From: JAWPMV01 sp038527215
GTDB lineage: Bacteria > Bacteroidota > Bacteroidia > J057
Direction: 5' to 3'
DNA length: 26,673 bases
NCBI GenBank assembly: GCA_038527215.1
Contig: JBCBGC010000120.1
Span: 1 to 26,673 of the forward strand
Positions 7,815-16,149 of the stretch are shown here, piece after piece. Numbering within the stretch: the stretch's first letter is position 1; each line of letters opens with the position of its first letter. The position numbers and the translations under genes were made by a program. The notes beneath the pieces were generated by a model. The model was given only the letters and a program-made list of their open reading frames with translations, had not been told where the DNA came from and ran no database searches.

Positions 7815-9074
7815 TTATTTTTTCCCTTGGGTGGGTTTATACCCTGGAAAATCAAATTCAGCCGCCTCTATATTGTGCAGTTTGATGGGGAGCATGGTCG
7901 AAACGGTTTCCACATCTAAACTTCCGGTGGGCGCATCTCTGGTCAGGGAGACAAGCTGTTTTTCATTCAGCAAATCCACCTGAAGGGAAGAACCTACAAA
8001 CATCACCCCTTCTCCTACCGGTCCGTAAGGAATAATAGGTCCTAAATCCAATTTAGGTCCCCTTTCAAAGTCCTTATCGGTAACCACTTTGGCCTTATTT
8101 AATCCCATCAGAGGAATCACTTGAGGCGTTCTGCCACTATTGGTTACAAAGAGCATCTCCTGACCTTGCAGGTTAAAGGTAAGCATATCAATGGGTTGGC
8201 CATTACCCATATCGCCGATGGTTCTGGCTTTGACCTTCGCTCCGTCTGTCAGCTCAGTTAAAGGGATTAAGACCAATGGGCTACAGGTATAGGCCGCCAC
8301 GATTTGGTCTATGCCATCAATGTTTTTGACCACCATAGAACGAATAGGGGCGCGAGATTCATACTGGTCATGGGCAATATGGAACATCTCAATATTGCTG
8401 ATGCTTTCTTTTCCATTGAAAGGATAGGGCATGCGGCGCAGGACGGAGCAGAATTCCTCATTGCTGATCCCAGCTACAAACAGCTCTCCCTTGTGATATT
8501 CCATATCCATGATGGAAAACATCCGTTGGGGCTTTTGTGCTTTAGCAATCTCTTTGATAGTAGGAGGTCCCATGGAACCCCGGGCTCTAAATTGCTTGCT
8601 GATATCCGGCATCTTACTCAACCCTTGAGAAGTGATGCTGAGTGACGCCAGGTCAACCGTATGCAACTCATTCGCAGCATTGATGTTGATCAGCGCAGGC
8701 AAGGCATCCATGCTATGTCCCCGCGTCACCGAAAGGTATAGCTCTCCACTTTTGGGATGTACGGCCATATCATTGATTTGCACATGGCTGGGCGAAGTAC
8801 CTAATACTGCCGCCACCTGGGCATCAACGTTGTACACATTGATTTCAAATGTTTCTTTGGTCCGGGTTTCCTTGCTTAAATCAATGGCGTGAATGGCGCC
8901 TGAAAGCTGATCTCCGGCAAACAATACCCCTTCTGGGCTGAACGCTAATGCGCCCAGGGATTCTATGGATTGTGCCTGAGCCGTCGAAACGGCAAAGCTC
9001 AGGATGAAGGTGAATATGAGGGTTTCTAAATGTCTCATGTTATTGAATTGGAGGTAATATATATTTCGATTCAT
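7815..9074 (-). CDS. Exported propeller-like protein, paralog 1
   Basis: This is a 419-residue protein from ATG 9074, whose ATG shares one base with the preceding stop (TAATG), supporting that start. An internal ATG at 9038 would give a more ordinary signal peptide (MRHLETLIFTFILSFAVSTA, then QAQ). The mature part has repeated beta-strand blocks such as SLGALAFSPEGVLFAGDQLSG, NDMAVHPKSGELYLSVTRGH, GELFVAGISNEEFCSVLR, YTCSPLVLIP, and EMLFVTNSGRTPQVIPLMGL. These read like blades of a beta-propeller that reports on stored values, but no known domain can be assigned. It sits in a minus-strand operon with a four-helix membrane protein upstream and its paralog downstream. It probably acts in the periplasm; function unknown. 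Confidence 0.78.
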   Translation of the reverse strand: MNRNIYYLQFNNMRHLETLIFTFILSFAVSTAQAQSIESLGALAFSPEGVLFAGDQLSGAIHAIDLSKETRTKETFEINVYNVDAQVAAVLGTSPSHVQINDMAVHPKSGELYLSVTRGHSMDALPALININAANELHTVDLASLSITSQGLSKMPDISKQFRARGSMGPPTIKEIAKAQKPQRMFSIMDMEYHKGELFVAGISNEEFCSVLRRMPYPFNGKESISNIEMFHIAHDQYESRAPIRSMVVKNIDGIDQIVAAYTCSPLVLIPLTELTDGAKVKARTIGDMGNGQPIDMLTFNLQGQEMLFVTNSGRTPQVIPLMGLNKAKVVTDKDFERGPKLDLGPIIPYGPVGEGVMFVGSSLQVDLLNEKQLVSLTRDAPTGSLDVETVSTMLPIKLHNIEAAEFDFPGYKPTQGKK

Positions 9075-9532
9075 TAATAGGATGCTTCTCCAGCCAGGTT
9101 GAAGAAAAGTTGGCGGTATCCTGGCACCAGCAAAAGGATTAAAAAGAGGGTGTCAAAGACGGTCATCATGGCGGGGGCCAGGTAAGGATTCATGCCTTCG
9201 TCCACGATGGAAGGAGGGCCCACTGCACCCGTGGTTACAAAATTTCCCACATGATCGGCGATGGAAATGGCCAGATATACCATCGTGGCTGTCCAGGTAT
9301 TGAGTCCTCGCCATCTCAGGAGGGCCACTATCAAGGGTAAGGCAAACACGGCTGCAAAAATGTCCAGATAGGCTGGATACAACCATGCCGCTGATTCCGA
9401 TCCGGCGTCGATGTCATTGATTAGGGAAAAGGCCACGAGCCTGGAGATTTGTAATAAAATCCAAACCAGCAGCCCAATGAAAAAAATCTTTTCATTCCGT
9501 GTGAAATTCTTGATTGGAATGGTCTTGCTCAT
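9074..9532 (-). CDS. Small integral membrane protein, four predicted helices
   Basis: This 152-residue protein has hydrophobic segments at about 16-38, 51-72, 80-100 and 118-138. A loop with TGAVGPPSIVDEGMNPYLAP precedes the last helix. I do not recognise the family. The even number of helices and basic N-terminus suggest both ends are cytoplasmic. It is the first gene of the tightly packed set that includes the propeller paralogs and the Ig-like protein, and its stop shares a base with the next ATG. The 86-base gap before it holds no clear terminator for the gene upstream, so co-transcription with the outer-membrane protein is possible. Confidence 0.75.
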   Translation of the reverse strand: MSKTIPIKNFTRNEKIFFIGLLVWILLQISRLVAFSLINDIDAGSESAAWLYPAYLDIFAAVFALPLIVALLRWRGLNTWTATMVYLAISIADHVGNFVTTGAVGPPSIVDEGMNPYLAPAMMTVFDTLFLILLLVPGYRQLFFNLAGEASY

Positions 9533-9618
9533 ATCGGTTAATTGAAAAGGTGTGTCAAAAGATGATGTTTGTGTACCAACCCGGATTTAGGGTTTTTTTG
9601 CTGGCCTTTTGCATCGAG

Positions 9619-10386
9619 TTAGGTGTTTAAGGAAATGCTCAGATTCACCGTCAACGTTTGGTTAATGGCCGGTAAGTCCACCAGGTGAACATTCCTGTAT
9701 CTGAGGTCATAATTAAGGGCCAGGGATAATTTTTTATTGAGGGCGACATTCAAGCCGGGGATAATCCATAGGGTATAATCCGTCGCTTCCTTAAAGGACT
9801 GGAACCAGAACAGGCTATAGCTGAGCGAAAATCTTTTGTCCCCAAAATGATGCTTATTCTCAAAGTGAAGGGTAGAGATCGCGAAGCTTCTGGTGGAATT
9901 GACGAGCTCACTATTGATAAAACTCTCGCCAGCATAATCGGTGTGATCAAAGCCCAGTCCAACATAAAACAGCGCAGGTTTGTTGTTCAAGGGAGCAATA
10001 CTGGCTCCTACCAGCACCCGATGGCTGTTGAGAATCCGAAATAACAGATTGCTCTTATACAGGTGGAACAGCGTTGGGGAAATTTTTACCCCTTTGGAAA
10101 AGGAGTAGCTGAGCTTTGAGACGACGGTCCAGTCATCGAACAATTGAACCTTATTTACCTGCCCATAGAAATAGGAGGTACGATTGTAAAGGAGCCAGTT
10201 CGACTTTTGCAGGGAGTTGACCAGGATTCCGTTAGCGTTGATTTGATTGAGTAACCCCGTTTTATATGAACCTCCTATGGTAAGAGAGCTACTCAATTGT
10301 AAGCTGTCCGATTTCCCCTGGCCTATCAGGGCCTGGGTGCTAAACGTCAGCCAAACCATACACATCACAAGGGCCAATTTTTTCAT
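9619..10386 (-). CDS. Predicted outer-membrane beta-barrel protein, DUF481-like
   Basis: The frame opens at 10455, but ATG 10386 gives a normal signal peptide (MKKLALVMCMVWLTFSTQAL, cleavage near IGQG), so a 255-residue product is preferred. The mature protein consists of alternating polar/hydrophobic strands (SSSLTIGGSYKTGLLNQINANG, WLLYNRTSYFYGQV, VLVGASIAPL, KRFSLSYSLFWFQSF), the look of a DUF481/YdiY-type barrel that shares DWTVVSKLSYSFSKGVKISP-like blocks. It does not end in aromatic Phe (ends LNT), a small deviation for barrels. It is divergent from the HxlR regulator, from which control is likely. Confidence 0.72.
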   Translation of the reverse strand: MKKLALVMCMVWLTFSTQALIGQGKSDSLQLSSSLTIGGSYKTGLLNQINANGILVNSLQKSNWLLYNRTSYFYGQVNKVQLFDDWTVVSKLSYSFSKGVKISPTLFHLYKSNLLFRILNSHRVLVGASIAPLNNKPALFYVGLGFDHTDYAGESFINSELVNSTRSFAISTLHFENKHHFGDKRFSLSYSLFWFQSFKEATDYTLWIIPGLNVALNKKLSLALNYDLRYRNVHLVDLPAINQTLTVNLSISLNT

Positions 10387-10491
10387 ACGCTTGTAGCAAT
10401 AGGGTGGTGGGTAGACACCTGATGCTATAGGTGCCATTGCCGCCATACTGACCATCGACCTTCGAAAAGCATTTCACTTTTTTAGTCGATT

Positions 10492-10530
10492 GTTACTAAT
10501 TGTTACTGTTAATAGTTACAATTTGCTACT
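10492..10530. promoter_or_regulatory. GTTAC repeat cluster, candidate HxlR operator
   Basis: GTTACT at 10492 and 10502, GTTAC at 10515 and GCTACT at 10525 give spacings of 10, 13 and 10 bases, close to helical repeat. The segment 10501-10520 is also an imperfect dyad pairing at 8 of 10 positions. It lies between the divergent barrel and HxlR genes, the usual place for an HxlR-type operator. Confidence 0.55.
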
Positions 10531-10565
10531 TTTTAATTTAGAAATGGGGAAATCTTCAAAAAAGT

Positions 10566-10583
10566 GGTTACCTTATGGTAACC
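10566..10583. promoter_or_regulatory. Perfect inverted repeat GGTTACC-TTAT-GGTAACC
   Basis: Seven-base arms flank a 4-base spacer. The site contains the same GTTAC core as the upstream cluster and covers ATG 10575, which favours the later ATG 10593 as the HxlR start. It is a strong candidate for autorepression. Confidence 0.6.
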
Positions 10584-10592
10584 CTTAAAGAC

Positions 10593-10931
10593 ATGAAGAT
10601 TAAGAATATCAATAATTGTCCTCTGACAGCCGCCCTCTCCGTAGTAGGGGGAAAATGGAAACCCATCATCATTTTGAACCTCAGCAAATCCCCCAAAAGG
10701 TTTGGGCAATTAGATTATTCAATTGCGCAGGTGTCCCGCAAGGTTTTGTCTTCTCAGCTGAGTGAGATGGTCAGGGATGAATTAATAACCCGCCATTCTT
10801 TTTCCGAAAGCCCACCCAGAGTGGAATATCATCTTGCGAAAAAAGGCTGGGAACTCGTGCCCATTTTTCAGGAATTGGCCAATTGGGGCACCTACCTCGT
10901 TGATGAGGAGGTTGAGGTGGCCGGTGAATAG
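10593..10931 (+). CDS. HxlR-family transcriptional regulator
   Basis: From ATG 10593 this is a 112-residue winged-helix protein; ATG 10575 in the same frame lies inside a perfect inverted repeat and is less likely. The signature NNCPLTAALSVVGGKWKPIIILNL, with Cys near residue 9, is the HxlR opening helix. RFGQLDYSIAQVSRKVLSSQLSEMVRDELITR is the recognition region and PRVEYHLAKKGWELVPIFQEL the wing and last helix. Members with this N-terminal Cys often sense electrophiles or oxidants by thiol chemistry, but that is inference here. The divergent barrel-led operon is the likely target. Confidence 0.9.
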   Translation: MKIKNINNCPLTAALSVVGGKWKPIIILNLSKSPKRFGQLDYSIAQVSRKVLSSQLSEMVRDELITRHSFSESPPRVEYHLAKKGWELVPIFQELANWGTYLVDEEVEVAGE

Positions 10932-10943
10932 GGAGAGATCGGT

Positions 10944-11558
10944 ATGTCAGGAAATTGCGTGAAGCGATTTTTCCCAAAAACACGCTCAGAGAAAGTGAGG
11001 GATATGTTCATTTTCCAATGCGAAACGGGTATGCGGGTGGGGGATTTGCTCAAACTCCGTTCCTCCAATATCACCCAATACAAGGGCCATACGATGTTGG
11101 ATTTCAAAACGGAAAAAACCGGTGATTATATAGAGGCTCCTATTGATACCGATCGCTTCCCTCATTCTGTTTCCATACTGGAATGGTACAAAAGCTAAAA
11201 CCGAACTTCATGCTTCCCACCTATCTCCCAACAAAAGTACATGGACTACCTCAAGGAAGCAGCAGAGGCCGCAGGATTGAACCGTATGACTACCTCCACT
11301 AAAACCACCAAAGTACAAATCGAAGCCATCGAGAAGTCTTTATATAAGGTCATGGCTTCACATACGGCCAAACGTACCTTTATTAGCCTTTCCCATGAGG
11401 CTGGAATGCCGATCTCATGGATTATGCTGTATACCGGACAAAAGAGTTATGACATCCTTGTGAAGTATCTGGAAATGCATAAGGAGCATAAATTGAATCT
11501 GGCCTTGAATCCGATGCCAGATAAGGGGATTAGGACTAAGATGGATAGGGTGGGATAA
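10944..11558 (+). pseudogene. Broken tyrosine recombinase (phage-type integrase), C-terminal part
   Basis: Two open stretches in the same frame, 10944-11198 and 11241-11558, together form the catalytic domain of a Bacteroidota site-specific integrase. The first has EKVRDMFIFQCETGMRVGDLLKLR with the box-I Arg and a TEKTG Lys hairpin. The second has SHTAKRTFISL (H-x-x-[KR]R) and TGQKSYDILVKYL with the catalytic Tyr. The usual His in TGH is Gln here. TAA at 11196-11198 interrupts it. Next to it a NFMLPT-like stretch is in the +2 frame before ISQQKYMDYLKEA returns to frame 0, so two compensating shifts are likely. The N-terminal core-binding domain is absent. It is a dead remnant of a mobile element. 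Confidence 0.82.
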
Positions 11559-11637
11559 TAAACATTTGAGCCTAACTCTCGATCTGGAAACGTCTTCAAG
11601 TTTTACTAAATTGAGCAGATAGCTTCAAAATATTGTT

Positions 11638-14600
11638 ATGACCCTGGTATCCTTTAAACCCCGGCAGGCCCTTAACAAAGCCTACCGAAAGCAACCTTTG
11701 AACCGCAAAGATTTTGACCGTTTTCAGCAGAACCTGACCGAGATGCTGGATCAGCTCAATGAAGCAGAAAGTGAAGAAAATGCAAAGAATTTGTTAGCCA
11801 GCTTTTTGAAGGATACATGGTACAAGGAGCAACATGCCATAAATACCAAAGGGCGAACTGACTTGGTGATACATGTAGAAAAGACCGCCAAAAGTGCGCC
11901 TGGGGTGCTGATTGAAACCAAAAGGCCTGGCAACAAAAGCGAAATGCCCAGTGCTTCCAGTCTCAATGCCAAGGCGGTGCATGAGTTGATTCTTTACTAT
12001 CTGCGGGAACGGATCGAACATCAAAATACCGAAATCAAGCACCTGATTGTTACCGATGCCTATCAATGGTATCTGTTCGATGCTACCGATTTCGAAAAAC
12101 ACTTTTATCGAAATACCAGTTTCCGGAAAAAATATGAAAACTGGAAAGAGGGACGTGAGGTTAGTTCGCAAACCGATCATTTCTATAAAGAAATTGCCCA
12201 GCCTCGCCTTGCAGAAGTAGAGGACCAGATTCCATTCACTTTTGCTGATCTGAATGATTTGCCTAAAGTCGAAGAGAGCAAAGAGAAGGCCCTGATCAGT
12301 CTGTATAAATTACTGTCTCCGGTCCATCTGTTGAAGAAGGCATTTTCGAACGATAGCAATTCGCTTGATAAACAGTTTTATCAGGAACTGCTGCACATCA
12401 TCGGCTTAGAGGAAGTAAAAGACGGAGGAAAGAAGTTGATTCAGCGAAAAGCCGAAGGACGTAGAGAACCCGGTTCTTTGCTGGAAAATACCATGGTGAT
12501 CCTGGATGAGGAAGACCGTTTGCGTAGAGCGCCTAAATTATCCAGTTATGGCAATACCAAGGAAGAACAGTTATTCAATGTCGCCCTGGAACTGTGCATC
12601 ACCTGGATGAACCGGATTCTGTTTCTCAAATTGTTAGAAGCACAGTTAAAGCAGTATCATCCCAAACAATCCAACTACGCCTTTCTGCATAGCAAACAGA
12701 TTCACGATTACGATGAGCTCAACAAGTTGTTCTTTCAGGTATTGGCACGTAAACCAGCTGACCGGAAAACACATATTCAGAAGGACTATGACCGAGTTCC
12801 GTATCTGAATAGCTCTTTGTTTGATATAACTGCGCTGGAAGATGAAACCATTCGTATCTCCAACCTGGAAGATAAGCTCGAAATAGGCCTGCATCCGCAA
12901 ACGGTTTTGAAAGACCATGCAGGCAAAAGATTGCAGGGGCAGCAAATCTGTCTGGACTATTTACTGGCCTTTTTGGATGCCTATGATTTCTCTGCTGATA
13001 ATGGCGAAGAGATTCAGGAAGAAAACAAAACCTTGATCAATGCGGCAGTTCTGGGCCTGATATTCGAAAAAATCAATGGTTATAAAGATGGGTCCTTTTT
13101 CACGCCGGGCTTCATCACCATGTATATGGCGAAGGAGACCTTGCGCAAAGCCGTGCTTCAGAAGTTCAATGATCACTATAAATGGAACTGTCCGGATTTT
13201 GAGGAACTACGAGATCGGATAGAAGATCGAAAACAGGCCAATCAACTGGTCAATAGCTTGCGCATCTGTGATCCGGCGGTAGGCTCCGGCCACTTTCTGG
13301 TTTCATGCCTGAATGAACTGATCGCTATTAAATCGGATTTGGGCATTTTGTCTTTTCGAGATGGGGGGCGCGTTAAGTATTATCAGATCGGGATAGAGAA
13401 CGATGAATTGATTGTAGAGGATGAAGAAGCGGGGGAACTGTTTGCCTATCACATGAATGCAGATGGTAAGGCCATTCGGGAATTACAGGCCTTGCAGGAG
13501 GCCTTATTTCATGAGAAGCAGACCTTGATCGAGAACTGTCTTTTTGGCGTGGATATCAACCCCAATTCCGTTAAGATTTGTCGGTTACGTCTTTGGATTG
13601 AGCTGTTGAAACATGCGTACTATACAGAAGAAAGCGGCTACACCGAACTGGAAACCCTGCCCAATATTGATATCAATATCAAGGTGGGTAATTCCCTGGT
13701 GAGTAAATATACCCTGGACGCAGATCTTAAACCTGCTTTGCGTTCGATCAAGTATTCGATCAAAGACTATCTGAGCATGGTGAAAGACTATCACAATGCC
13801 CAGGGAAGATCGGAAAAACTGGCCTTGCGAACGTTGATTCAGGGTATCCGGGAAAACTTCAGTTCAGGGCTTAGCCAAAATGATGCGGATTATCGCAAGC
13901 TCAAGAAAGCAGAAGCCGAATTCTTTCAGGAGTTTGAAACCAATACGCTTTTCGCCTTGGAGCTGGACGATAAGCAACAAGCCAAGCGTGAAACCAAACG
14001 AAAGAAATTGCAGGCCCAGATTGAAAAGCTAGAGGCCAAGGTGAATGAAAAACTTGCGGGTACGCAGTTCAAGGATTCTTTTGAGTGGCGGTTTGAGTTT
14101 CCCGAAGTGCTGGACGATGAAGGGAATTTTGTTGGCTTTGATGTACTGATTGCCAATCCGCCTTATATCCGTCAGGAAGAGTTGAAGGAGTTAAAACCCT
14201 TTTTCCAACAACGATTTGATACCTATGCAGGAACGGCGGATTTGTATGTTTACTTCGTAGAGCTGGGCATGAATCTGCTCGCGCCAGGGGGGCAGTTTTG
14301 TTATATCTTCCCCAATAAATGGATGCGTGCTCGCTATGGAGCCGCGATGCGGAACTGGATACTTCAATACAAGATCAGCGCTTTGATCGATTTTGGTGAC
14401 TTACCCGTCTTCGAAGAGGCCATCACTTATCCTATCGTACTCAGTCTAGAGAACAATAAACCTGAACAACATTTCCAGGTAGCCGAACCGGAAAGTCTCG
14501 ACTTTGGGGGGATGAGCCTGGAAGAATATGCCGAAGAAAGATGGTTCGAGGTGGATTCAAAAGGTTTGGACTCAGCTGGCTGGTCTTTAGTATCGTTAGA

Positions 14601-15444
14601 AGTGCAAGCCTTATTAGATAAGCTGAAAGATACAGGTGTTCCCCTTGGTGAATATGTTAATGGCAAAATTTACAGAGGGGTGTTAACAGGTTTAAACGAA
14701 GCTTTTGTTATCGATAAAGAAACTAGGGATAGACTCATTTCAGAGGATGCCAATAGTGCAGAAGTGATTAAACCATTTCTGGCAGGGAAGGATGTTAAAC
14801 GATATCGGGTCAACTTTCGGGAAACCTATCTGATTTTGTTACCAGCAGGATGGACAAATAAGCATCGAGGCGAATCTGAGCCTTCGGAGTTTCTAAGTGC
14901 AAGATTTCCTGCTATTGCAAATTATCTTTCTGCATTTGAAAAAAAAGCGAAGAAGAGATGGGATAAAGGGGATTATTGGTGGGAACTAAGACCTTGTGAT
15001 TACTATGATAAGTTCGCTGAAGAAAAAATAATTGTCCCATCAATTGTTAAAGCAGCCTCCTATACTTTGGATTCCAAAGCATACTATTCCAATGATAAAA
15101 CTTCAATTATTGCTACGAGTGAAAGATTTGTCTTAGGTTTAATTGGCTCAAAAGCGATCGATTTTTTTATTCACCAAATCGCTTCTACAAAATCAGGCGG
15201 TTTCTTTGAGTATAAACCTATGTATGTTTCAGCCTTGCCAATTGTCAGGGTAGATAAGTCGGATAAACGGAAGTGGCAAATAAAGGAAAGAATAAACGAA
15301 CTAGTTGGTATTCAATTAGCCAAAAAAGAAGATAATAAAAATGCGGAGTTAGTTGAATATGATGAAGAAGTTGATCAATTGGTTTACGAATTGTACGGCC
15401 TAAGTGAAAAAGAAATCGCCATTGTAGAATCTCATTCCTCGTAA
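11638..15444 (+). CDS. Type IIG restriction-modification enzyme, Eco57I-like
   Basis: This is a single-chain 1268-residue restriction endonuclease and adenine-N6 methyltransferase. An N-terminal PD-(D/E)XK nuclease is suggested by TDLVI (Asp75) and VLIETKRPG (Glu93, Lys95). A helical connector spans about 110-480. The methyltransferase has SAM motif I DPAVGSGHF at 545-553 and catalytic motif IV NPPY at 840-843. The C-terminal specificity region resembles TaqI_C (YRGVLTGLNEAFVI, FLAGKDVKRY, KSGGFFEYKPMYVSALPIV). Length and domain order are normal, and the frame is intact. It cuts and methylates DNA with one specificity module. The gene lies between a dead integrase and a truncated gene that starts two bases after its stop, so it sits in an acquired island. 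Its last 800 bases are clearly AT-richer than the methyltransferase region. Confidence 0.92.
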   Translation: MTLVSFKPRQALNKAYRKQPLNRKDFDRFQQNLTEMLDQLNEAESEENAKNLLASFLKDTWYKEQHAINTKGRTDLVIHVEKTAKSAPGVLIETKRPGNKSEMPSASSLNAKAVHELILYYLRERIEHQNTEIKHLIVTDAYQWYLFDATDFEKHFYRNTSFRKKYENWKEGREVSSQTDHFYKEIAQPRLAEVEDQIPFTFADLNDLPKVEESKEKALISLYKLLSPVHLLKKAFSNDSNSLDKQFYQELLHIIGLEEVKDGGKKLIQRKAEGRREPGSLLENTMVILDEEDRLRRAPKLSSYGNTKEEQLFNVALELCITWMNRILFLKLLEAQLKQYHPKQSNYAFLHSKQIHDYDELNKLFFQVLARKPADRKTHIQKDYDRVPYLNSSLFDITALEDETIRISNLEDKLEIGLHPQTVLKDHAGKRLQGQQICLDYLLAFLDAYDFSADNGEEIQEENKTLINAAVLGLIFEKINGYKDGSFFTPGFITMYMAKETLRKAVLQKFNDHYKWNCPDFEELRDRIEDRKQANQLVNSLRICDPAVGSGHFLVSCLNELIAIKSDLGILSFRDGGRVKYYQIGIENDELIVEDEEAGELFAYHMNADGKAIRELQALQEALFHEKQTLIENCLFGVDINPNSVKICRLRLWIELLKHAYYTEESGYTELETLPNIDINIKVGNSLVSKYTLDADLKPALRSIKYSIKDYLSMVKDYHNAQGRSEKLALRTLIQGIRENFSSGLSQNDADYRKLKKAEAEFFQEFETNTLFALELDDKQQAKRETKRKKLQAQIEKLEAKVNEKLAGTQFKDSFEWRFEFPEVLDDEGNFVGFDVLIANPPYIRQEELKELKPFFQQRFDTYAGTADLYVYFVELGMNLLAPGGQFCYIFPNKWMRARYGAAMRNWILQYKISALIDFGDLPVFEEAITYPIVLSLENNKPEQHFQVAEPESLDFGGMSLEEYAEERWFEVDSKGLDSAGWSLVSLEVQALLDKLKDTGVPLGEYVNGKIYRGVLTGLNEAFVIDKETRDRLISEDANSAEVIKPFLAGKDVKRYRVNFRETYLILLPAGWTNKHRGESEPSEFLSARFPAIANYLSAFEKKAKKRWDKGDYWWELRPCDYYDKFAEEKIIVPSIVKAASYTLDSKAYYSNDKTSIIATSERFVLGLIGSKAIDFFIHQIASTKSGGFFEYKPMYVSALPIVRVDKSDKRKWQIKERINELVGIQLAKKEDNKNAELVEYDEEVDQLVYELYGLSEKEIAIVESHSS

Positions 15445-15446
15445 AT

Positions 15447-15662
15447 ATGCAGCGTCTCCTTCATAATCAGCAAACCTATCTGCTACACGAATACGGTCTG
15501 GAAAAGGACTTTGAACGGGTGATCATCGCACACGCGAAGGAGATCTTTGGGGAACGCTCTGTGTATATAGATATCAAAAAGCGTATCGGAGATAGCATCC
15601 TAACTATACCGGATGGATACCTGAAAAAAAAGAATCGGCGGCTTCATATTGGATTTGGGTGA
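15447..15662 (+). pseudogene. Truncated gene downstream of the restriction enzyme, N-terminal fragment
   Basis: ATG 15447 follows the restriction enzyme stop by two bases, so the genes were probably co-transcribed. The fragment begins MQRLLHNQQTYLLHEYGLEK and continues to GDSILTIPDGYL, a block that reads like the start of a nuclease-type companion protein with a predicted continuation after PDGYL. After that the reading runs into KKKNRRLHIGFG and stops at 15662. The last 20 residues are antisense to the convergent ORF. I interpret it as cut off at an A-rich junction near 15625; the original product cannot be named. Confidence 0.55.
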
Positions 15663-15972
15663 ATTCGTGCGGGTTTGCTGATTTTAGTAAATGAGTCAGG
15701 TAGGCTGACTTCAATTTTGAGAAAGATTGTTTACTTGAATCCTCTAACTCTTTAGTGATAGCTCTGTTGTAGAGCTTCCTTTCCTCTCCTGTAGAGGGTT
15801 TAAGAGATATGTTGTCATGACTGTCTTTGCTTTGCCCGTAGGTGACATGTGGTTTCAATCCGTATTGTTCGAAAAAGTCGATCTTTTCACGGTAGGACTC
15901 TATTTTCGAGAACTCGGTACAAAGGGCCTTTAGCCTTTCATTTCTTTCGCTATTTTGGTGAGCTTTCCCCAT
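15604..15972 (-). CDS. Hypothetical protein, probably truncated at its C-terminus
   Basis: The frame opens at 16083, but the first 37 residues look non-coding, so ATG 15972 (122 residues, MGKAHQNSERNERLKALC) is preferred. The protein is hydrophilic and charged, largely helical (EFSKIESYREKIDFFEQYGL, TGEERKLYNRAITKELEDSSK). It resembles no family I recognise. Its last residues (after AADSFF) are antisense to the truncated gene on the plus strand, so the natural C-terminus was probably lost at the same junction. It lies next to the intron-bearing tRNA-Arg, on the same strand, after a terminator. Confidence 0.5.
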   Translation of the reverse strand: MGKAHQNSERNERLKALCTEFSKIESYREKIDFFEQYGLKPHVTYGQSKDSHDNISLKPSTGEERKLYNRAITKELEDSSKQSFSKLKSAYLTHLLKSANPHEFTQIQYEAADSFFSGIHPV

Positions 15973-16070
15973 GCTTGTTGGCGGTTGAGGTTGCCGTGGG
16001 TCTTGGGATAAATTTCCCTTTTGGGAGGCGCAAATCCAGAAACTGTCAGTAAATGTGTCAGCATAAATGC

Positions 16071-16100
16071 AAAAAACGCTCACTACATTACGTAGAGAGC
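16071..16100 (-). terminator. Terminator after tRNA-Arg
   Basis: On the minus strand GCTC-t-CTAC, a 5-base loop, then GTAG-t-GAGC (plus positions 16078-16100) forms an 8-bp stem with one mismatch. It is followed by G and six T (16071-16076). It starts 11 bases after the tRNA-Arg 3' end. Confidence 0.75.
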
Positions 16101-16149
16101 ATCTTTTTTGTGATCCCGCAGGGACTCGAACCCCGAACCTGCTGCTTAG

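Noticed and set aside
9580..9601. AACCC hairpin followed by a T-run, plus-strand orientation
   Set aside because: Both flanking genes are on the minus strand, so no transcript would end there; the stem is only five pairs.
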